From assembly GCA_013334565.1 (NCBI GenBank), contig JAAXXI010000005.1:20306-84305 (forward strand): DNA of 64,000 bases, given 5' to 3'. This DNA is from Chlorobiaceae bacterium (GTDB taxonomy: Bacteria > Bacteroidota > Chlorobiia > Chlorobiales > Chlorobiaceae). The notes below the pieces were generated by a model, which was not told where the DNA came from, ran no database searches, and worked only from the letters and a program-made list of their open reading frames with translations. Below, in pieces: positions 57,282 to 64,000 of this stretch (the stretch's first letter is position 1; the number at the start of each line of letters is the position of its first letter). The position numbers were made by a program, and so were the translations under genes.

Positions 57282-58994
57282 TTACTCTTTCCCTTTCAAT
57301 TCCAGGTCCCTGATTTTGATCTGGAGTTCCTCCCTCTGGTTCCACACCCGTTTTTCAACCGTGTAAAGCATCGTAAAAACAGGATCTGGAACAGACGAAA
57401 GTTCCTGGAAGATATCCGGCCTGTCAAAACCGATGACCTCGAAATTCCTGCCGTGCCTGTCGGTCAGAGAAAATTTCACATGCCTCTGTTTCAGGAGTTT
57501 CGGTTTTGAACCAAGCCTCATTTCCGGAGAAATGAAAACCGGTTCGCGGTTGCCGTAGCCGAAAGGAGCGAACTGACCGAGGACTTTGATGAAATTTCCG
57601 GTTATCTCCTCCAGCGAAAGCACCGAGTCCACCATCACTTCTTTCTGCCGATGGACAAGAGAGAGTGACGACCCGCATACCTCGTCGAATTTGCGCCTGA
57701 AATTTTCATAATTCTCGGCCCTGAGGGTGATGCCCGCCGCCTGGTGATGCCCGCCGAACTGCTCGAGATAACCGCTGCACTGCTGCAGAACCTCATAAAC
57801 ATTCAGGCCCGAAACGCTCCTGACCGAACCTCTGACAAACCCGTTCATGTTTCCGAGGATTATCGTGGGCAGATAATATTTTTCAAGCAGTTTCGAAGCG
57901 ACGATCCCAAGGACGCCAAGGTGCCACGACTCGTCATAGAGGACAATGGAGGAACAATAGGATGCAAAGTGACCATCGAGCATAGACTCGGCTTTTTTCA
58001 TGATATCCGAATCGATTTCCCTGCGGTCGGTATTCATCCGGTCAAGTTCCGCGGCATACCGTTTCGACTCCTCCGGCGTCATGGAAAGCAGCCAGTCCAC
58101 GGCAAGATTAGCGGAATGCATCCTTCCGGCGGCATTGATCCTCGGTGCGATACCGAAAACAATATGATAGATATCGACTTCGGAGGGCTGAACGTTCATC
58201 AGGGTGAACATCTGCCGGAAATTGTTTCTCGGATTTGTCCGTATTCTCTTGAGCCCCTCGCGCACAAGCGTACGGTTTTCCTTTTCCAGGGAAACCATGT
58301 CTGCAGCCGTCGCAACTGCGACAAAATCGAGGTACTGCAGACAATTTTCGGGATCCTCATGCAAAATACCGCCTATCGCCTGGACAAATTTGAAAGCAAC
58401 CCCGCAACCGCACAGTTCCCTGAATGGATAGGCCGTTCCGGGGACCTTGGGATTGAGGATGGCGTATGCAGGCGGAAGTTCATCGGCTTCATGGTGGTCA
58501 CAGACAATAACATCGATGCCCGATGCGCAGCATCTTTGTATAGCGTCATTCTCCCTAATGCCGCAATCGACCGTGACAATAAGGCCGGTACCGGTCGAGA
58601 TGGCAAGGTCGATACCTTCGTCCGACAAACCGTACCCTTCCGAGAACCGGTCGTTGATATAGTAGGAGACTTCGGCGCCATGTTCCTTGAGAAACAGGTA
58701 GAGCATAGCCGTTCCGGTAGTCCCGTCAACATCGTAATCGCCATAGAGCATGATTTTTTCCCTCTTCCCGACAGCTTGCACGACCCGCTCTGCGGCCCGG
58801 CCCATCTGCTCCATGAGAAACGGGGAGGGCAGATCTGAAATCGATGCCCGGAAAAAAACTTTAGCTTCCTCGAATGTTTCAATGCCACGGTTGCATAATG
58901 CCCTTGCGACAGGCAGGCTGACATTGATCGCCTCCGAAAGTGCGAGCACAACCCGCTCATCCGGAGTGAGCAGCGTCCAGCGGTATCGTTTCAT
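57282..58994 (-). CDS. recJ: single-stranded-DNA-specific exonuclease RecJ
   Basis: MLYGDYDVDGTTGTA, VTVDCGI, VCDHHEADELPPAYAILNP, GGHHQAAG; ATG at 58994. Confidence 0.95.
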   Translation of the reverse strand: MKRYRWTLLTPDERVVLALSEAINVSLPVARALCNRGIETFEEAKVFFRASISDLPSPFLMEQMGRAAERVVQAVGKREKIMLYGDYDVDGTTGTAMLYLFLKEHGAEVSYYINDRFSEGYGLSDEGIDLAISTGTGLIVTVDCGIRENDAIQRCCASGIDVIVCDHHEADELPPAYAILNPKVPGTAYPFRELCGCGVAFKFVQAIGGILHEDPENCLQYLDFVAVATAADMVSLEKENRTLVREGLKRIRTNPRNNFRQMFTLMNVQPSEVDIYHIVFGIAPRINAAGRMHSANLAVDWLLSMTPEESKRYAAELDRMNTDRREIDSDIMKKAESMLDGHFASYCSSIVLYDESWHLGVLGIVASKLLEKYYLPTIILGNMNGFVRGSVRSVSGLNVYEVLQQCSGYLEQFGGHHQAAGITLRAENYENFRRKFDEVCGSSLSLVHRQKEVMVDSVLSLEEITGNFIKVLGQFAPFGYGNREPVFISPEMRLGSKPKLLKQRHVKFSLTDRHGRNFEVIGFDRPDIFQELSSVPDPVFTMLYTVEKRVWNQREELQIKIRDLELKGKE

Positions 58995-59184
58995 TGAACT
59001 GTTGGAGAGAATGGTGATAAATAAGTCAAGGTATATAACACTTCGCTCTTTCTTTACAAAAAACACCCAGAGGGAGAAGCATCCTTTCGATGGAATTTGA
59101 AAGACGAAATGAATATGCCTACATTCAAGTTCGATACACCAGAGAACTGGAAAAGAAACGCAGAAACCTACAGAATAACCGATT

Positions 59185-60186
59185 ATGAGCCAGCTGATCA
59201 CTATTGAACGCCACTTTCTCGAGCAGCAGAAATATTTCCCGGATGCTCCAGGTGAAGTGACCGACCTCCTCAATGATGTCGCATTCGCCGCCAAACTTGT
59301 CAGAAGGGAAGTTGTCAGGGCGGGACTTGTCGATATCCTCGGATTTGCCGGAAGCACCAATGTCCAGGGAGAAGAGGTAAAAAAACTCGATCTGTTCGCC
59401 AATGAGAAAATCATTTCGGCAATCGGACAGCATGGAAGGTTTGCGGTGATGGGCTCCGAGGAAAACGAAGGCATCATCATCCCTCCCCAGAACGAAACCG
59501 GAAGTTATGCCCTGCTCTTCGACCCTCTCGACGGCTCTTCGAACATCGACGTCAATGTCAGCGTAGGCACCATATTCTCGATCTACAGACTGAAAACCGG
59601 TGATCCCGGCAAGGCAAGCCTCGAAGACTGCCTGCAGCACGGTTCCGAACAGGTCGCTGCCGGCTACGTCATTTACGGTTCATCGGTGGTGATGGTCTAT
59701 ACGACCGGCCATGGCGTGCACGGATTCACCTTCGACCCGACAATCGGCGAGTTCCTGCTTTCCCACGAAAACATCGTGACACCGAAACGGGGCAAATACT
59801 ATTCGATCAACGAAGGGTCATACCAACAGTTCAACGAGGGGACAAAAAAGTACCTGGACTACATCAAGGAAGAAGACCCGGCAACCGGCAGACCATACAG
59901 CACAAGGTACATCGGATCGCTGGTAGCCGATTTCCATCGCAATCTGCTGACTGGCGGCGTCTTCGTCTACCCGCCGACAAAAACACACAAACAGGGAAAG
60001 CTAAGGCTCATGTACGAGGCAAACCCGCTCGCCTTCATCTGCGAACAGGCCGGAGGCAGGGCAACCGACGGCAGGAACCGCATCCTCGAGATCCAGCCTG
60101 AATCACTGCATCAGCGCACTCCGCTCTATATCGGCAGCGAAGAGGACGTCATCGTCGCTGAAGAATTCGAGCAAGGCATAAGGTAA
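59185..60186 (+). CDS. fbp: class I fructose-1,6-bisphosphatase
   Basis: [52 protein letters not shown]. Confidence 0.96.
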   Translation: MSQLITIERHFLEQQKYFPDAPGEVTDLLNDVAFAAKLVRREVVRAGLVDILGFAGSTNVQGEEVKKLDLFANEKIISAIGQHGRFAVMGSEENEGIIIPPQNETGSYALLFDPLDGSSNIDVNVSVGTIFSIYRLKTGDPGKASLEDCLQHGSEQVAAGYVIYGSSVVMVYTTGHGVHGFTFDPTIGEFLLSHENIVTPKRGKYYSINEGSYQQFNEGTKKYLDYIKEEDPATGRPYSTRYIGSLVADFHRNLLTGGVFVYPPTKTHKQGKLRLMYEANPLAFICEQAGGRATDGRNRILEIQPESLHQRTPLYIGSEEDVIVAEEFEQGIR

Positions 60187-60195
60187 ATCACGGCG

Positions 60196-63100
60196 TCATG
60201 CCGTGACTTCAGTATGCTGAACGTAAACGGTGGCACCTCCTCCGGTATACCGGTCCATGGTGTAGGTGCCACCGTTCAAGGCTACTGATTCATTCGATCC
60301 TTCGATCGCCATATCTCCAAACGAGACCATATCACCAATACCCTTGAGGATATAGAGTGTACCGCTCGCGCTTGTGATGGTCATGACATTGGTTGCGTCA
60401 AGGTTACTGATTGCATTTGCAGCCGGATCGGTTGCAAGATCGATGATTTCGATCCCGGTCAACCTGTCGTAATTATATCCCGGAGCATTGAAATCTATGG
60501 ATGGGCCATCCTTAAGAAGAAGCGTGTCCGTTCCTGCTCCCCCGTCAACAGCTCCCGGTGCGCTGTCGCTGCTGTCATAAACAAGGATATCGTTTCCGCT
60601 GCCGCCGCGAAGCAGGTCGCTGCCGCTGCCGCCGTCAAGAAGGTCGTTGCCCTCACCGCCGTAAAGGGTATCATCACCCCCGTAACCAGGAAGCCAGTCA
60701 TTCTGCGATCCGCCGTCGATACCGGCAAGGCTGTCCGCGCCTGCGGAACCTCTCTGAATCAGGTAAACATCATTCTCGACCGTCACTGTTTGCAGCCCGC
60801 TGACGTAGACGTTAAAGCCGGAAGCCGAAGAAGCCATCGACCAGTTGCCGGACAGCTCCACACCGTTCGTCCGGTCGCCCTCAATAAGAAGCATGTTGCC
60901 GCCGGAAGTCATTGCCGCCACATCATCAGGTGCCAGATCGAGCACCCGGGCACAGGCACCAAGCTGTATGACTTCAAGTCCTGAGAGCGAGGTGGTCCCA
61001 GGATTGAAATCGATCGTGCCGTCCTGCGGGACAAGCAGGGTGTCGATCCCCGTACCTCCCTGGACGACGCTGTCATTGGGGTCCCAGCCAATGTTGTCGT
61101 TTCCTTCTCCCCCATAAAGACTGTCGTTCCCCGCTCCTCCATCCAGCACATCGTATCCCGGCCCGCCATTGAGACTGTCGTTCCCGGCAAGCCCCATGAT
61201 ATAATCACCACCCGACGTACCGCCGAGCGTATCGTTTCCTGAAGTGCCGATCAGAGGCGCATCTACCGTTATGGAACTCATCGATGAAGACGTATCTCCG
61301 TCGTAATCCCTTATGACGTAAGAGAAGGTATCGGTAAAACTGTCAATGACGACTGTCCTGGGTGCATAATAAGTATACACTCCGGTATCCATATTCAGCA
61401 CGAGCTTCGAATTAATGGACAGGTCACTGCCGAAACCAAGCGTCGTGATGGTCAGGGTATCAGTTGCAGGATCGAAGCTGCTGCGGTCTGTGCCGTTGAC
61501 CATGATTGATCCGCCGTTCGCAGGATCGTAGGTATAGGTTGTGCCATCAATGGTTATCGACGCCACCCAGGCAGGCGCATCCGCTCCTGTCGACTTGATC
61601 AGTGTTCCTGTTGTGGAACCGGGAACAACGGTGTCGGAAAGAATCGCGGAAAGATCGCTGACATCGGGAATAATAACGGCTACGTTTTCCGTGCCGTCAC
61701 TGCCGTCATACGCTACCGGCTGGAGAGCTTCAACCTTAATACCATAACCGACACCGAACGCATAGCTGTCGATGCCGTATGTTTTCAGAAAGGACTCCCA
61801 CTGGGCCTGTTCGCTGCTGTCAATGCCTGCGGAAGCCGAAGGATCGTTCGGCTGGCCGTCTGAAATGAAATAGGAAACATTCTGTGTGGCGACGGTCGCC
61901 AGTTTGCCTGGTTCCCCGTAGGTCTCCATCATCTTCTGGAGAGCTGCATCAAAATTGGTAGAAGCACCACTCGGTGCACCGAGCATATCGATGATCGCCT
62001 TGGCATCCTCTGCACTCACCCATAATGCCAATATTCTGGCATCTGTATCGAAAACGATGATCTGCACCCTGACCTCCCCGAGAGCGTCATACTGGACGAT
62101 GAGGTTCTTCGATGCATCGATGATCAGAAAATCCGGGTCTGTATCCCACATGGAACTCGATCGGTCGAGTATCAACGTCAGGTTCGTGTCGAGGGGCTTC
62201 GAAGTCATCACCTGGGCATTCGATGCCGCGACGGGGATGTCATTCTGAATATCGATGACCAGTCCCGCCGAAGCCTTGATCCTGTCGCCATCCCCTTCGG
62301 TCAATGAAACAGCAGCCGCGAAGTCGATGCTCACCGTGCCGCTCTCGCCGCTGGCATAAGGATGGTCCACCTGGTCGTTCAGGGCGAAAGTGTAGGCGCC
62401 TGTTGCCGGATCGGTTATGGTCAGGGTAAACACTTCACGGTCGGTTCCGGTGGCATACGATCCGTTGCCATCAACATCGGCATACCCGCGGAGTACCGTT
62501 CCACTGGAATCGGTGGTATAACGCACCTCGACACCTTGCGAGAAAAGCTTATCCCCTGCCGTTGTATGAACCAGCGGATCGGCATCACCGGTGCTTGTCC
62601 CTGTTCCCAGCCTGTACTGACTTGTTCCTGAACTGCCGGAATCGGCAATGAGGAGAGCAAGCGATCCGGTGACACTCGATACGGCGTCCGCATCATCGCT
62701 GCTGTCTCCCTGCGACAGATTGGGCGGCATGGTCAATGCGTCCTCATCTACTTCCTGCTCCTGGGGAGTTGCACCCTTTACCGTTATCGTCAGCGTTGTA
62801 AATGAGCTTCCTCCATTTCCGTCATTTATCGCGTAACTGAAGATATCCTGAACTGTCTCTCCCGGAGCGAGCGCTTTTGAAGCGGCTGTATCGGCTGAAT
62901 AGGCATAGCTTCCATCCGCATTCAAGGTAAGGTGGCCGTACATACCGGCTGTCGATAACCCGAGACCGGACGTACCAATCTCATTGACACTGTCCGCCGT
63001 TCCTGCTTTGACTCCGATAACAGTCAGTGAATCACCCTCCGGATCGGTATCCTTACCTGCCGGATTACCTCTGCTCTGGATAACGCCGTTCAGGGCAGCC

Positions 63101-64000
63101 ACTTCGATGGTATTGTTTACTTTAACGGAATTTGCGTCCGGATTCGCCTGCGGGTCATCTTTAACTGGCGTCACATTGATCGTCACCGTCGCCGTGTCCG
63201 TGCCGCCTTGTCCGTCGCTGATCGTGTAGGTGAAACTGTCCGTCCCGTTGTAGTTCGCCGTCGGCGTGTAGGTGAAGCTCCCGTCAGGGTTCTGCACCAG
63301 CGTGCCGTGCGTCGGGTTGGTGTGGCCCGTCACCGTCAAGGTGTCGCCGTCGATGTCCGTATCGTTCGTGAGTACGCCAGGGGCGGGTACCGTCAGCACC
63401 GTGTCCTCGGCCGTCGTGTACGTGTCGTTCACCGCATCGGGCGCATCGTTCACCGGCGTCACATTGATCGTCACCGTCGCCGTGTCCGTGCCGCCTTGTC
63501 CGTCGCTGATCGTGTAGGTGAAGCTGTCCGTGCCGTTGTAGTTCGCCGTCGGCGTGTAGGTGAAGCTGCCGTCCGCATTCTGCACGAGGGTGCCGTGCGC
63601 CGGGTTGCTGTGGCCCGTCACCGTCAGCACATCGCCGTCGATATCCGTATCGTTCAGGAGAACACCGGGTACTGTGACCGTCAGCGCCATGTCTTCCGCC
63701 GTCGTGTAGGTGTCGTTGAGTGCATCGGGGGCGTCGTTCACCGGGGTAACGTTGATCGTGACCGTGGCCGTGTCGGTGCCGCCGTGTCCGTCGCCGATCG
63801 TGTAGGTGAAGCTGTCTTGGCCGTTGTAGTTCGCGGTCGGCGTGTAGGTGAAGCTCCCGTCCGCATTCTGCAAGAGGGTGCCGTGCGCCGGGTTGCTGTG
63901 GCCCGTCACCGTCAGCACATCGCCGTCGATATCCGTATCGTTCAGGAGAACACCGGGTACTGTGACCGTCAGCGCCATGTCTTCCGCCGTCGTGTAGGTG
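60196..64000 (-). CDS. giant RTX adhesin, C-terminal part (VCBS/cadherin-like tandem repeats, vWA domain, RTX Ca-binding repeats); N-terminus beyond the window
   Basis: 96-aa repeats NDTYTTAED..GVLLNDTDIDGDVLTVTGHSNPAHGTLVQNADGSFTYTPTANYNG; vWA MIDAS LILDRSSSMWD; GNDSLNGGPGYDVLDGGAGNDSLYGGEGND; frame stays open to 64000. Confidence 0.93.
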   Translation of the reverse strand, partial: TYTTAEDMALTVTVPGVLLNDTDIDGDVLTVTGHSNPAHGTLLQNADGSFTYTPTANYNGQDSFTYTIGDGHGGTDTATVTINVTPVNDAPDALNDTYTTAEDMALTVTVPGVLLNDTDIDGDVLTVTGHSNPAHGTLVQNADGSFTYTPTANYNGTDSFTYTISDGQGGTDTATVTINVTPVNDAPDAVNDTYTTAEDTVLTVPAPGVLTNDTDIDGDTLTVTGHTNPTHGTLVQNPDGSFTYTPTANYNGTDSFTYTISDGQGGTDTATVTINVTPVKDDPQANPDANSVKVNNTIEVAALNGVIQSRGNPAGKDTDPEGDSLTVIGVKAGTADSVNEIGTSGLGLSTAGMYGHLTLNADGSYAYSADTAASKALAPGETVQDIFSYAINDGNGGSSFTTLTITVKGATPQEQEVDEDALTMPPNLSQGDSSDDADAVSSVTGSLALLIADSGSSGTSQYRLGTGTSTGDADPLVHTTAGDKLFSQGVEVRYTTDSSGTVLRGYADVDGNGSYATGTDREVFTLTITDPATGAYTFALNDQVDHPYASGESGTVSIDFAAAVSLTEGDGDRIKASAGLVIDIQNDIPVAASNAQVMTSKPLDTNLTLILDRSSSMWDTDPDFLIIDASKNLIVQYDALGEVRVQIIVFDTDARILALWVSAEDAKAIIDMLGAPSGASTNFDAALQKMMETYGEPGKLATVATQNVSYFISDGQPNDPSASAGIDSSEQAQWESFLKTYGIDSYAFGVGYGIKVEALQPVAYDGSDGTENVAVIIPDVSDLSAILSDTVVPGSTTGTLIKSTGADAPAWVASITIDGTTYTYDPANGGSIMVNGTDRSSFDPATDTLTITTLGFGSDLSINSKLVLNMDTGVYTYYAPRTVVIDSFTDTFSYVIRDYDGDTSSSMSSITVDAPLIGTSGNDTLGGTSGGDYIMGLAGNDSLNGGPGYDVLDGGAGNDSLYGGEGNDNIGWDPNDSVVQGGTGIDTLLVPQDGTIDFNPGTTSLSGLEVIQLGACARVLDLAPDDVAAMTSGGNMLLIEGDRTNGVELSGNWSMASSASGFNVYVSGLQTVTVENDVYLIQRGSAGADSLAGIDGGSQNDWLPGYGGDDTLYGGEGNDLLDGGSGSDLLRGGSGNDILVYDSSDSAPGAVDGGAGTDTLLLKDGPSIDFNAPGYNYDRLTGIEIIDLATDPAANAISNLDATNVMTITSASGTLYILKGIGDMVSFGDMAIEGSNESVALNGGTYTMDRYTGGGATVYVQHTEVTA
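63160..64000 (-). repeat. tandem 288-bp coding repeats (96 aa units)
   Basis: unit boundaries at 63160, 63448 and 63736 give an exact 288-bp period with near-identical DNA; third unit truncated at window edge. Confidence 0.92.

Noticed and set aside
58995-59480. N-terminal extension of the recJ ORF to 732 aa
   Set aside because: It runs antisense through fbp; the RecJ-like sequence begins at MKRYRWTLLTPDERVV (ATG at 58994).
60600-61200. Periodic sequence that could be mistaken for a CRISPR or short tandem repeat array
   Set aside because: It is the coding sequence of RTX nonapeptide repeats (GGxGxDxLx) on the minus strand.

Overview
The window looks like a contiguous stretch of chromosome from a green sulfur bacterium (Chlorobi). 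I infer this from a BciB-like 8-vinyl reductase candidate and the overall gene repertoire; it is not proven. Most of it is ordinary housekeeping sequence. Main blocks: a minus-strand hypABFCDE [NiFe]-hydrogenase maturation operon; pyrB; a porin-like outer membrane protein; a UspA / MFS / 2-TM small-protein module; uvrC-TPR-aroE-lspA-tatD-TPR-ppi-yggS; PNP and mtnA separated by a HipB/HipA toxin-antitoxin island; a complete cbb3 oxidase and assembly locus (ccoNOQP-G-H-X-I-S plus a TauE/SafE-like protein), followed by an orphan Hpt protein and cydDC; amidohydrolase, M16 protease and a hybrid histidine kinase; bciB-like, SDR, tatA, lipocalin and purU; a glycosyltransferase trio; recJ; fbp; and the C-terminal part of a giant RTX/VCBS adhesin with a vWA domain that runs off the right edge. 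Non-coding signals include two families of dispersed intergenic repeats, a large inverted repeat just upstream of hipB, imperfect repeats flanking the hipBA island, palindromes upstream of mtnA and several intrinsic terminators. I saw no rRNA, tRNA or CRISPR array. No clearly unprecedented system is evident. The best candidates for follow-up are the hipBA island with its operator-like repeat, the cbb3 locus with a mono-heme CcoP and an extra Met-rich periplasmic protein, and the vWA-RTX adhesin.
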